From positions 1 to 64,000 of the forward strand of contig NZ_JAUTDN010000038.1 in assembly GCF_030646155.1 (NCBI RefSeq): 64,000 bases of DNA. Reading direction: 5' to 3'. The translations under genes and the position numbers were made by a program. Origin of the DNA: Conexibacter sp. CPCC 205762. Lineage in GTDB: Bacteria; Actinomycetota; Thermoleophilia; Solirubrobacterales; Solirubrobacteraceae. Below are positions 35,383-43,046 of the stretch, piece after piece (within the stretch, counting starts at the first letter, position 1; every line of letters begins with the position of its first letter). The notes beneath the pieces were generated by a model, which saw only the letters and a list, made by a program, of their open reading frames with translations, did not search any database and was not told where the DNA came from.

Positions 35383-36474
35383 GCCGCGGCGGCCGATCCG
35401 CCACGCCAGCTCGCCGACGGCGAGGCCGAGGGCGATGCCGAGCGCGCTCCAGCCGGCCCGCTGGAGCGCGATCGAGGCGCCCTGGTAGTCGACCGCGCTG
35501 ACGGTCAGCAGGGCGGTCGGCGTCAGCAGCACGACGAGCCAGAAGTAGTTGCGCGCGTAGAGCGCGAACAGTGCGCAGGCGGAGATCCCCTGCGCGGCGA
35601 CGATCAGCCACTGGCCGCCGACCGCGATCGTCACCAGCGCGATCGCGAGCGTGCCGACGAGCGTGCCGGCTGCGCGCTGGATCGCGCGCACGCGGCTGGA
35701 GCGCTCGTCGGGCTGCAGCACCGCCAGCGTCGTCAGCGGGATCCAGTAGCCGTGCTCCAGATCGAGCAGCTTGTAGACGAGCACCTCCAGCGCGACGATC
35801 AGCGCCAGCCGCAGCGCGTGGCCGCGCAGCCACGCCTGCGGCCCGAGCATCGCGGCGCGCATGCGCGCAGCGCCGGCGGCGGCCTGCTCGCGCCACGGGG
35901 GCGCAGGCGCGGGCGCGGCGGCGTCGGCGTCGAGCAGCGCGGCCTCGACCGCGTCCTCGTCGTCGCCGGAGCCGGCCAGCGCCAGCGTCATCAGCGCGAC
36001 GCCGGCCGCCGCGCCGGCGAGGAACCAGAACGTCCGCTGGCCGACGTCGAGGCCCGACATCGGGACGCCGCCGGTGATCGTGAAGATCGCGCCGGTGACG
36101 AAGCCGGTGAGGCCGCCGTCGGGCCCGAGCGCGCGCAGCGAGGTCGCGGCCGCGACGAGCAGGAAGGCGACCAGCGCGGACGCGACCGCGCTGCTCTCGA
36201 CGGCGCTCGCGAGCGTGATCGCGAGCGTGCACAGCAGCGACGCCCCGATCCCCCAGCCGAGCCGCTTGCGGACCCTCCCGCGCGGCACCCCGAGCGCGGC
36301 GTTGAGGCCGCCGAAGCAGGCGATCACGCCGATCGCCGGCTCGTCGAGCGCGATCCCGAGCGCCAGCGGCGCGCAGGCCGCGAGGCCGCCGGCGAGCCCG
36401 GCGCGCAGGTCGGTCCCGCGCCGCTCGACGGCGAAGGCGTCGGCCCAGACGGTGCTGGCAGCGTGCTCGCTCAC
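35374..36474 (-). CDS. FUSC-family (aromatic acid exporter-like) membrane protein
   Basis: 366 residues: two blocks of hydrophobic helices (about 25-165 and 220-355) separated by an acidic, Ala/Pro-rich cytoplasmic linker containing WREQAAAGAARMRAAM. The second block starts with LEHGYWIPLTTLAVLQPD, the hallmark of FUSC domains found in fusaric-acid and aromatic-acid efflux proteins. Substrate unknown. Convergent with and overlapping the acyl-CoA synthetase. Confidence 0.82.
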   Translation of the reverse strand: MSEHAASTVWADAFAVERRGTDLRAGLAGGLAACAPLALGIALDEPAIGVIACFGGLNAALGVPRGRVRKRLGWGIGASLLCTLAITLASAVESSAVASALVAFLLVAAATSLRALGPDGGLTGFVTGAIFTITGGVPMSGLDVGQRTFWFLAGAAAGVALMTLALAGSGDDEDAVEAALLDADAAAPAPAPPWREQAAAGAARMRAAMLGPQAWLRGHALRLALIVALEVLVYKLLDLEHGYWIPLTTLAVLQPDERSSRVRAIQRAAGTLVGTLAIALVTIAVGGQWLIVAAQGISACALFALYARNYFWLVVLLTPTALLTVSAVDYQGASIALQRAGWSALGIALGLAVGELAWRIGRRGSG

Positions 36475-36511
36475 GGCGCGGCAGGCTAGCGGGCGCGGCG
36501 GCGGGCGGCGT

Positions 36512-36531
36512 CGCGCCCGCGCACGGGCGCG
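36512..36531 (-). terminator. probable serS terminator hairpin
   Basis: Perfect 8-bp GC stem CGCGCCCG / CGGGCGCG with loop CGCA, 16 bp after the serS stop on the minus strand and before the FUSC start. No U-tract, so a weak or Rho-assisted terminator. Confidence 0.5.
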
Positions 36532-36546
36532 CAGACGCGGGCGCGT

Positions 36547-37785
36547 CTAGGAGGCGGCGGGGATGACGGCGGGGGCGCCGGCGTCGGCCAGCACCTGCGG
36601 GATGACGATCGAGCCGTCCTCCTGCTGGCCGTTCTCCAGCAGCGCGATGATCGTGCGCCCGACCGCGACCGCGGTGCCGTTGAGCGTGTGCAGCGTGACC
36701 GGCTTCTTGCTGTCCTTCGGCCGGTAGCGGATGTCGAGCCGGCGGGCCTGGAAGTCGGTCGTGTTCGACGTCGAGGTCAGCTCGCGGAAGCGCTCCTGCC
36801 CCGGCAGCCAGCCCTCGGTGTCGTACTTCTTCGCGGCCGAGGCGCCGAGGTCGTCGACGGCGATGTTGACGACGCGGTAGGGGATCTGCAGGTCCTGCAG
36901 GATCGACTCCTCCAGCGCCAGCAGCCGCTCGTGCTCGGCGAGCGACTCGTCCGGCGTCACGAACGAGAACATCTCGACCTTGTCGAACTGGTGCACGCGG
37001 AAGATCCCGCGCGTGTCTCTGCCGGCCGAGCCGGCCTCGCGGCGGAAGCAGGGGGAGAAGCCGGCGTAGCGCAGCGGCAGCTCCTCCTCGGCGAGGATCT
37101 CGCCCGCGTGCAGCGAGGCGAGCGCGACCTCGGAGGTGCCGGCGAGGTAGAGGTCGTCGGCCGGCAGGTGGTAGATCTGCTGCTCGGTGTCCGGCAGGAA
37201 GCCGGTCCCGTAGAGCGCCTGCTCGCGCACGAGCACCGGCGGGATCACCGGCTCGAAGCCGCCCTCGGCGGCGAGCTTGCCGAGCACCCAGCGCACGAGC
37301 GCCAGCTCCAGCAGCACGAGGTCGCCTCTGAGGTAGGCGAAGCGGGAGCCCGACAGGCGCGCGCCGCGCTCCATGTCGATCCGGTCGCCCGCGAGCGCGA
37401 GGTGGTCCTTGCCGGTCTTGGTCGCGTCGCCGACCTCGCGCACGACCGTGTCCTGCGGCGCGGCGTCGTCCATCGGGACGTTCGGCAGCGTCAGCAGCAG
37501 CGCGTCCAGCTCGGCCTTGACGGCGGTCTGCTCGTCCGAGCGGGAACGGCCGCGGGCAGCCAGCTCGCTCATCTCGGTGTGCTGCTCGGGCGTCGGCGCG
37601 CCGCGCAGCGAGCGGCTCAGTCTGTTCTGCTCCGCCTGGATCTGCTCCAGCTCGGTCGTCAGCGCGCGCCAGCGCTCGTCGAGCGCGAGCAGCCTGTCGA
37701 TCGCGTCGGCGGCGACGTCACCTCGGCGCGCGAGCCCGGCGCGGACCGCGTCGGGCTCTCTGCGGATCAGTCTGAGGTCGAGCAC
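36547..37785 (-). CDS. serS: seryl-tRNA synthetase
   Basis: 412 residues, normal length. Charges tRNA-Ser. The N-terminal ~110 residues form the long antiparallel coiled coil (RLSRSLRGAPTPEQHTEMSEL) that grips the tRNA; class II motifs follow: motif 2 FRREAGSAGRDTRGIFRVHQF and motif 3 TLNGTAVAVGRTIIALLE; TGFLPDTEQQIY is also typical. GTG start without a clear Shine-Dalgarno. It lies 21 bp downstream of a cytochrome c gene in the same direction, an unusual partnership for an essential synthetase. I see no T-box leader. Confidence 0.95.
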   Translation of the reverse strand: MLDLRLIRREPDAVRAGLARRGDVAADAIDRLLALDERWRALTTELEQIQAEQNRLSRSLRGAPTPEQHTEMSELAARGRSRSDEQTAVKAELDALLLTLPNVPMDDAAPQDTVVREVGDATKTGKDHLALAGDRIDMERGARLSGSRFAYLRGDLVLLELALVRWVLGKLAAEGGFEPVIPPVLVREQALYGTGFLPDTEQQIYHLPADDLYLAGTSEVALASLHAGEILAEEELPLRYAGFSPCFRREAGSAGRDTRGIFRVHQFDKVEMFSFVTPDESLAEHERLLALEESILQDLQIPYRVVNIAVDDLGASAAKKYDTEGWLPGQERFRELTSTSNTTDFQARRLDIRYRPKDSKKPVTLHTLNGTAVAVGRTIIALLENGQQEDGSIVIPQVLADAGAPAVIPAAS

Positions 37786-37806
37786 GGGGCCGCGACGGGA
37801 GAGACG

Positions 37807-38319
37807 CTAGTTGCCGCCGGTGTTGTCGCCGGGGTCGTCCTGCGTGACGTCGTCGCCGCCGGTGGTGCCGGTGTCGCTTCTGAGCGACGTGCAGGAGTAG
37901 CCGTTGGAGGCGTCGCCCGTGCCTTCGGGGCGGTCGCCGGCCTCAGAGCCCGCGTACTTGGCGACGAACTGCGCGACCAGCTTCGCGTCCTCGCCGACGA
38001 TGATGTTGCCCGGCATGATCGCGCCGGAGAAGCCGCCGTTCTGGATCGCGTACAGGACGCGCTCCGTGCACTCGTGGCGGACGTTGAAGTTCGGGCCGTC
38101 GGTGCGCTCGCGCGTTCTGATGTTCGCGGCGGAGCCGTGGGTGCCGGCCTGCTTGAAGGTGTGGCAGCCGGCGCAACGCTCCTTGAAGAGCTGCGCGGGG
38201 CGATACTCAGACGTATCGCTCTTGGAGACCTCGATCTTCTGCTCGCCACAGGCGGCGAACGTGACGGAGGCCGCCAGCGCGGCGGCTGCGAGAGTGATCG
38301 ACTTCGGAAGGCGCGTCAT
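37807..38319 (-). CDS. membrane-anchored cytochrome c lipoprotein
   Basis: 170 residues. Lipobox FAAC with Cys24 gives a lipid anchor. Haem motif ERCAGCHTF and Met ligand in AIMPGN mark a class I cytochrome c with a ~35-residue insertion between them; a second pair of Cys (HECTE, YSCTS) may form a disulfide. The C-terminus is a Gly/Asp/Thr-rich tail. An electron carrier between dehydrogenases and oxidase is the likely role. Divergent, 34 bp away, from a cupredoxin lipoprotein; serS lies downstream. Confidence 0.85.
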   Translation of the reverse strand: MTRLPKSITLAAAALAASVTFAACGEQKIEVSKSDTSEYRPAQLFKERCAGCHTFKQAGTHGSAANIRTRERTDGPNFNVRHECTERVLYAIQNGGFSGAIMPGNIIVGEDAKLVAQFVAKYAGSEAGDRPEGTGDASNGYSCTSLRSDTGTTGGDDVTQDDPGDNTGGN

Positions 38320-38353
38320 GCGGTCGGGGACTATACGGAAGAATCCCGCCGCG

Positions 38354-38791
38354 ATGCCCCTCCACACCCCCTCGGCTCGCGAGAGCCGCCCGCGCGCAGG
38401 GCTTTCGGGCGCGCTCGCGCGGGCGTTCGCGAGCCTGCTGGCAGTCCTCCTGCTCGTCGTCGCCGGCGGCTGCGGCGCGCCCGCCCCCGTCGACGTCGCC
38501 GAGTCGCAGCCGATCGCGATCGCGATGTCCGAGTTCCGCCTGACGCCGCAGACGATCAGGCTCAACGGCGCCGGCCGTCGCAGCTTCGAGATCCGCAACG
38601 ACGGCACGATGGTCCACCGCTTCGAGCTGCGCAACGCCGACAACACGCGGCGGATCGCGCTCGGCGCGCCGCTGAGGCCGGGGCAGTCGCAGACGCTGAC
38701 GGTCAGGCTCGCCCGCGGCAGCTACCTGATGCGCTGCGCCCAGGAGCGCCACAACACGCTCGGCGAGCACGGCGAGCTGGTCGTCGGCTGA
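38354..38791 (+). CDS. cupredoxin-like lipoprotein
   Basis: 145 residues. N-terminal signal with lipobox VAGGC (Cys40). The mature ~100 residues have a cupredoxin pattern: MSEFRLTPQTI strand, His in MVHRFEL, and a C-terminal loop YLMRCAQERHNTLGEHGEL that offers Cys and His as copper ligands; the axial ligand is unclear. Probably an extracytoplasmic copper or electron-transfer protein. Its neighbour is a cytochrome c lipoprotein transcribed the other way. Confidence 0.78.
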   Translation: MPLHTPSARESRPRAGLSGALARAFASLLAVLLLVVAGGCGAPAPVDVAESQPIAIAMSEFRLTPQTIRLNGAGRRSFEIRNDGTMVHRFELRNADNTRRIALGAPLRPGQSQTLTVRLARGSYLMRCAQERHNTLGEHGELVVG

Positions 38792-38803
38792 GGCAGCGGG
38801 AAG

Positions 38804-38827
38804 AGAGGGTCCCGGCACCGACCCTCT
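38804..38827 (+). terminator. terminator after cupredoxin lipoprotein
   Basis: 8-bp stem AGAGGGTC (38804-38811) / GACCCTCT (38820-38827) with loop CCGGCACC, followed by TGGTTG. Starts 12 bp after the stop. Confidence 0.65.
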
Positions 38828-39077
38828 TGGTTGCCGCCGTTGAGGACGATCGCTTGAAGAAGATCGTCTCGGCCGGCGCCGGGACTGCTGGTGGGCTTCG
38901 CCGTCCGGCGGCGGACTCCTTCCGGGATCCGGGAGATCTCGCGCGTGCCACATCCGCGTCACCTCGACCGTGACGGCGCGCACACGACTTAGGTTGCCCT
39001 AAGTTATCTTCGACGTTCGCCGAAGCGTGTTTGCGCGCAAACTCTTTATTAGGCAGCCCTAATTAAGGACTTGGCGC
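38828..39077. other. structured gene-free gap containing a palindrome array
   Basis: No convincing protein gene between the cupredoxin terminator and the convergent membrane-protein stop. It begins with a hairpin GACGATC (38845-38851) / GATCGTC (38862-38868), continues with GC-rich self-complementary stretches (CCGGCGCCGG, GTCCGGCGGCGGAC, CCGGGATCCGGG), and ends in an AT-rich palindrome array listed separately. The amount of secondary structure and the presence of operators where no gene start is known suggest a small RNA or short unrecognised transcript. Confidence 0.45.
38987..39063. promoter_or_regulatory. array of four palindromes spaced about 20 bp apart
   Basis: Four dyads in a row: ACTTAGG-ttgc-CCTAAGT (38987-39004), CTTCG-N8-CGAAG (39008-39025), the perfect GTTTGCGCGCAAAC (39029-39042), and ATTAGG-cagc-CCTAAT (39048-39063). 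Their centres are 21, 19 and 20 bp apart, about two helical turns. The outer two share TTAGG-N4-CCTAA, which occurs inside the DtxR/IdeR iron-box consensus, so iron- or manganese-dependent control is plausible. No gene start is recognised next to it. Confidence 0.65.
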
Positions 39078-39530
39078 TCAGAGCGCGCCGGCCTCGCTCG
39101 CGGCCCGCAGCGCGAGCAGCACGATCACGAAGCAGGAGATCGTCATCACGCCGATCTCGCGCCGCACGATCGACAGCACGACGACCCGCTGCTCCTCCCG
39201 CGGCAGCTCGCCGACCTCCTGCGAGGAGCCGAAGCCGCGCGCCTCCAGGATCGTCTCCGCCGAGCCGATCCGCAGCTGCTCCGCGATGAAGGAAATCGCC
39301 AGCGGCAGTACGCCGTAGAGGATGTGGAGGTCGCCGTCGGGGGAGTGGCCGAGCACCAGCAGCAGCGCCCCCAGCAGCACCTGCACGACGATCGACACCT
39401 GCGCCGCGCGCAGCAGCCGCCAGAAGACGAGGCTCGGCTGCACTCTCAGCCAGGCCCATCCACCGACGATTCCGGCGGCGAGGTTGAGGACGAGCAGGAG
39501 CACGCCGACGATCAGATGAACAGTGGGCAT
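39078..39530 (-). CDS. small membrane protein, divergent from nuo operon
   Basis: 150 residues with four hydrophobic helices (about 5-26, 42-60, 70-85, 126-145) and a charged cytoplasmic loop (ARGFGSSQEVGELPREEQR). No family recognised; the arrangement recalls haem- or quinone-associated small membrane proteins only vaguely. AAAGG lies 8 bases before the ATG. It is divergent from nuoA across a 95-bp promoter region, so shared control with complex I is possible. Confidence 0.65.
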   Translation of the reverse strand: MPTVHLIVGVLLLVLNLAAGIVGGWAWLRVQPSLVFWRLLRAAQVSIVVQVLLGALLLVLGHSPDGDLHILYGVLPLAISFIAEQLRIGSAETILEARGFGSSQEVGELPREEQRVVVLSIVRREIGVMTISCFVIVLLALRAASEAGAL

Positions 39531-39625
39531 CTTGCGCCTTTCAGCACATGCAATTCGACACTTTAAGCACTAAGTAACACGTTGTTACAAGCTGTGCGGA
39601 ACTGGTGATATAACCACGGCCTGAG
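39531..39625. promoter_or_regulatory. nuo promoter region with palindrome
   Basis: 95 bp, the most AT-rich stretch around. A dyad GTAACA-cgt-TGTTAC lies at 39574-39588. TTACAA (39585-39590) and TATAAC (39609-39614), 18 bp apart, could be -35 and -10 for nuoA, which would leave a leader of only a few bases. The dyad overlaps the -35 and is placed for a repressor or redox regulator; it is not the Rex consensus. Confidence 0.55.
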
Positions 39626-39991
39626 ATGTTGACTACATACGGCCCCGCCATCGTTTTCGTCGTACTGGGTGCTGTGATCGGCGCCGTCTTCGTGTCGGCC
39701 GGAACGCTGCTCGGTCCCAAGCGCGCGGGGTCGACTAGAGAGGCGCAGATCACTCCCTACGAGTGCGGCCTGCCCTCCGAGGTGAGAGGCAACTTCCGCT
39801 TCGGGATCAGCTTCTACCTGATCGCGATGCTGTTCATCCTCTTCGACATCGAGGTCATTTTCCTGTACCCGATCGCGGTGCAGCTGAAGGCCTTCGGCAC
39901 CTTTGCGCTGGTGGAGACGATCGTCTTCATCGTGCTGCTCATGGTCGCCTTCGTGTATGTCTGGCGCCGAGGAGCGCTCGAATGGAAATAA
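39626..39991 (+). CDS. nuoA: NADH-quinone oxidoreductase subunit A
   Basis: 121 residues, three membrane helices. The conserved loop ITPYECGLPSE (Glu-Cys motif) and FDIEVIFLYP are typical of NuoA, part of the quinone-site end of the membrane arm. First gene of a 14-gene complex I operon; its TAA lies inside nuoB (10-bp overlap). Weak ribosome site (CTGAG). Confidence 0.95.
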   Translation: MLTTYGPAIVFVVLGAVIGAVFVSAGTLLGPKRAGSTREAQITPYECGLPSEVRGNFRFGISFYLIAMLFILFDIEVIFLYPIAVQLKAFGTFALVETIVFIVLLMVAFVYVWRRGALEWK

Positions 39992-40671
39992 CGCGTGCAA
40001 AGCTCGGCCAGCCGTCCGTCGAAGGCGGCGGCGAAGAGTTCCGCATCCAGCAGCAGCGCGCCCGCGACATGCTGCGCGGCGACCTGACCGACGCCGAGCT
40101 GGAGGCCTACGTCGAGGAGCGCGTGCTCACGACGACGCTCGACAAGGTCACCGCCTGGGCGCAGGGCAACTCGATGTTCCCGGCGACCTTCGGGCTCGCC
40201 TGCTGCGCGATCGAGATGATGTCGCTCCCGGGCGCGCGCCTCGACATCGGCCGTTTCGGCTTCGAGGCCTTCCGCGCCTCGCCGCGCCAGGCCGACATGC
40301 TGATCCTGTCCGGCCGCGTCTCGATCAAGATGGCGCCGATCGTGCGCCGCATCTACGACCAGATGCTCGAGCCGCGCTGGGCGATCTCGATGGGCGCCTG
40401 CTGCTCGTCGATGGGCGTCTTCAACAACTACGCGATCGTCCCGGCCGACAAGTTCATGCCGATCGACGTCCACGTCCCCGGCTGCCCGCCGCGGCCGGAG
40501 GCGCTCGCGCACGCGATCCTGAAGCTGCGCTCGAAGGTCCAGGGCAACCCGCCCAGAGGCTGGCGCGAGCGCTACGAGGCGATCGGCACCGAAGAGGTCG
40601 TCGGCTCGGCCGACCGCCCCGGCGTCAACGCGATCAACGTCTTCCAGTCCGGGGAGACGCAAGGTGCCTGA
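39982..40671 (+). CDS. nuoB: NADH-quinone oxidoreductase subunit B
   Basis: 229 residues. Binds the terminal 4Fe-4S cluster N2, the electron donor to quinone: ligands in LACCAIEM, GACCSSMG and VPGCPPRPE. A ~45-residue N-terminal extension precedes the core. ATG 39982 has GAGGAG 8-13 bases upstream, inside nuoA. Overlaps nuoC. Confidence 0.95.
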   Translation: MEITRAKLGQPSVEGGGEEFRIQQQRARDMLRGDLTDAELEAYVEERVLTTTLDKVTAWAQGNSMFPATFGLACCAIEMMSLPGARLDIGRFGFEAFRASPRQADMLILSGRVSIKMAPIVRRIYDQMLEPRWAISMGACCSSMGVFNNYAIVPADKFMPIDVHVPGCPPRPEALAHAILKLRSKVQGNPPRGWRERYEAIGTEEVVGSADRPGVNAINVFQSGETQGA

Positions 40672-41173
40672 CGCGACCGGCCTCGAGCTGATCGCTCAGG
40701 AGATCCGCCAGCGGCACCCCGAGGCGATCCTCGACACCGTCTTCTTCCGCGAGGAGGCGACGATCGAGATCGCCCCCGCCGACGCGCGCGACGTGCTGAT
40801 CGCGCTGCGCGAGCAGGGCTACGGCTTCCTCGCCTCGCTGCACGGGGTCGACTACTACCCGGATGAGCCGCGCCTGTCGGTCCACTGGCAGCTGCTCGAC
40901 ATGACCACCGTCGACCGCATCTGCGTCAAGACGCGGATGCCGGTCGAGGAGGCGCACGTCGCCTCGGTCGTCGACCTGTGGCCCGGCGCCAACCACCCGG
41001 AGCGCGAGGTCTACGACATGTTCGGCGTCGTCTTCGACGGCCACCCGGACATGCGCCGGATCCTGATGCCCGAGGACTACGAGGGCCACCCGCAGCGGCG
41101 TGACTTCCCGGTCGGCGGCGAGCCGGTCATCTTCACCTACAACGAGGACAAGATCCCGGGGTGGACGCGATGA
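40664..41173 (+). CDS. nuoC: NADH-quinone oxidoreductase subunit C
   Basis: 169 residues; peripheral-arm subunit. The signature LWPGANHPEREVYDMFG is complete, and RILMPEDYEGHPQRRDFPVGGEPV is the standard C-terminus. GTG start overlaps nuoB by eight bases; ATGA overlap with nuoD. Separate from nuoD, not fused as in enterobacteria. Confidence 0.94.
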   Translation: MPDATGLELIAQEIRQRHPEAILDTVFFREEATIEIAPADARDVLIALREQGYGFLASLHGVDYYPDEPRLSVHWQLLDMTTVDRICVKTRMPVEEAHVASVVDLWPGANHPEREVYDMFGVVFDGHPDMRRILMPEDYEGHPQRRDFPVGGEPVIFTYNEDKIPGWTR

Positions 41174-42411
41174 GCACCGTCAGCGACTACCGCAAGCAGG
41201 AGGAGTCGGTCTCCTACTCCGCCGAGCCCGCCGGCATGGGGCTCGAGCAGGAGCTGATGACCGTCAACATGGGCCCGCACCACCCGTCCACGCACGGGGT
41301 GCTGCGCCTGATCCTGACGCTCGAGGGCGAGATGGTGCGCGACGTCAAGCCGGTCATCGGCTACGTCCACACCGGCATCGAGAAGACGGCCGAGCAGAAG
41401 GCCTACTGGAAGGTCATCCCGGTCGTCGAGCGGATGGACTACCTCTCCTACTACTTCAACGCCTACGCCTTCTGCGGCGCGGTCGAGAAGCTGCTGGAGT
41501 GCGAGGTGCCCAAGCGCGCCCAGTACCTGCGCGTGATCCACATGGAGCTGAACCGGATCATGTCGCACCTGGTCTGGCTCGGCACGAGCTGCATCGACCT
41601 CGGCGCGATCGGCATGTGGTGGTACGCCTTCCGCGAGCGCGAGGCGGTCCTCGACCTGTTCGAGATGTCCTCCGGCCAGCGCATGCACACGCGCTACTTC
41701 CAGGTCGGCGGCGTCATAGAGGACATCCCGCGCGGCTGGGCCGAGCGCGTGAAGAGATTCACGAAGGAGATGCGCAGCCGCTCCGAGCAGTACAGCGCGC
41801 TCCTGGACAAGAACGAGATCTTCCTGCAGCGCATGCGCCACACCGGCGTCGTCGACGAGAGAACGCTGCTCGGCCTCGGCGTCACCGGCCCGCTGCTGCG
41901 CGCGACCGGCAACCCGTGGGACCTGCGCAAGGCCGCGCCGTACTGCTCCTACGAGGACTTCAGATTCCGCATCCCGGTCGGGACCGAGGGCGACAACTAC
42001 GATCGCTATCGCGTCCGCCACGCCGAGATCCTCGAATCCTGCGAGATCATCGACCAGGCGCTCGACGGCCTCCCCGAGGGGCCGCACATCACCGAGGACC
42101 GCAAGGTCGCGCTGCCGCCGCGGCACGAGCTGGCGACCTCGATGGAGGCGCTGATCCACCACTTCAAGCTCGTCACCGAGGGCTTCCGCGTCCCGCCGGG
42201 CGAGGTCTACAACCCGATCGAGTCGCCCCGCGGCGAGCTCGGCTGCTTCGTGCGCTCCGACGGCTCCTCCAAGCCGGCGCGCGTGCACATGCGCGATCCC
42301 TCGTTCGTCAACCTGCAGGCGACGGCCGACGCGACGCGCAACACCTACATCGCCGACCTCGTCGCGACGCTGGCGATGCTCGATCCCGTCCTCGGAGGAG
42401 TGGACCGCTGA
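41170..42411 (+). CDS. nuoD: NADH-quinone oxidoreductase subunit D
   Basis: 413 residues. Related to the large subunit of NiFe hydrogenases and lines the quinone cavity: N-terminal MGPHHPSTHGVLR, the Tyr/His quinone contacts lie in this family segment, and C-terminal DPVLGGVDR. ATG 41170 (ATGA overlap with nuoC) preferred to GTG 41161. Contains AGA codons such as at VKRFTK. Confidence 0.95.
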   Translation: MSTVSDYRKQEESVSYSAEPAGMGLEQELMTVNMGPHHPSTHGVLRLILTLEGEMVRDVKPVIGYVHTGIEKTAEQKAYWKVIPVVERMDYLSYYFNAYAFCGAVEKLLECEVPKRAQYLRVIHMELNRIMSHLVWLGTSCIDLGAIGMWWYAFREREAVLDLFEMSSGQRMHTRYFQVGGVIEDIPRGWAERVKRFTKEMRSRSEQYSALLDKNEIFLQRMRHTGVVDERTLLGLGVTGPLLRATGNPWDLRKAAPYCSYEDFRFRIPVGTEGDNYDRYRVRHAEILESCEIIDQALDGLPEGPHITEDRKVALPPRHELATSMEALIHHFKLVTEGFRVPPGEVYNPIESPRGELGCFVRSDGSSKPARVHMRDPSFVNLQATADATRNTYIADLVATLAMLDPVLGGVDR

Positions 42412-43046
42412 TGGCTGAGCAGTCTTCAGCCGTGGCTCGGTACGGCCACGGCTCGCGCATCCCTGGCTGGGACGACTCGGTCGATCTCAGCAAGGACCCG
42501 GCCGTCGTCCCCGACCCGGCCACGACGCCCGTCCCGGACGAGCTGCGCGCGCAGATCGAGGCCGCGATGGCGAAGTACCCGAACTTCCGCTCGGCCGCGA
42601 TCCCGGCGCTGCACGCGGCGCAGGACCTGCACGGCTGGTGCTCGCCGACCGCGATCGAGCAGGCCGCCTGCGTGATGCGGCTGACGCCCGGCTACCTGAC
42701 CGCCGTCGCGACCTTCTACGACATGTTCGAGACGAAGCCCGTCGGCCGCCAGCGGGTCTACGTCTGCACGAACATCTCCTGCTCGCTGCGCGGCGGCAAG
42801 GAGATGCTGGAGGCCGTCAAGGCCGCCGCCGGGGACGACCCGGACCTCAACGTGCGCGGCTTCGAATGCCTCGGCGCCTGCGACATCGCGCCGATGGCGT
42901 CGGTCAACGGCGAGTTCGTCGGGCCGCTGGAGCCGGCCGACGCCGAGCAGCTGATCGCGGACCTCAAGGAAGGCCGCGAGGTGCTCCCCGACAAGCAGCT
43001 TTCCCGGCGCGCCTGCGCCGACCCAGGAGCGAGATCCGATGGCTGA
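42411..43046 (+). CDS. nuoE: NADH-quinone oxidoreductase subunit E
   Basis: 211 residues; thioredoxin-like 2Fe-2S subunit (cluster N1a). Ligands CTNISC and CLGAC are visible. A ~45-residue N-terminal extension and a ~15-residue C-terminal tail are longer than usual. TGATG junction with nuoD; last eight bases overlap nuoF. Confidence 0.94.
   Translation: MAEQSSAVARYGHGSRIPGWDDSVDLSKDPAVVPDPATTPVPDELRAQIEAAMAKYPNFRSAAIPALHAAQDLHGWCSPTAIEQAACVMRLTPGYLTAVATFYDMFETKPVGRQRVYVCTNISCSLRGGKEMLEAVKAAAGDDPDLNVRGFECLGACDIAPMASVNGEFVGPLEPADAEQLIADLKEGREVLPDKQLSRRACADPGARSDG

Noticed and set aside
37786..37806. T-box or other leader for serS
   Set aside because: Only 21 bp between the cytochrome c stop and serS; no room or motif for a T-box.
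38703..38951. Minus-strand small frame starting 36 bp downstream of the TTAGG palindrome
   Set aside because: GTG start without a good ribosome site and mostly antisense to the cupredoxin gene; Arg/Ser-rich shadow composition. Kept only as part of the unexplained gap.
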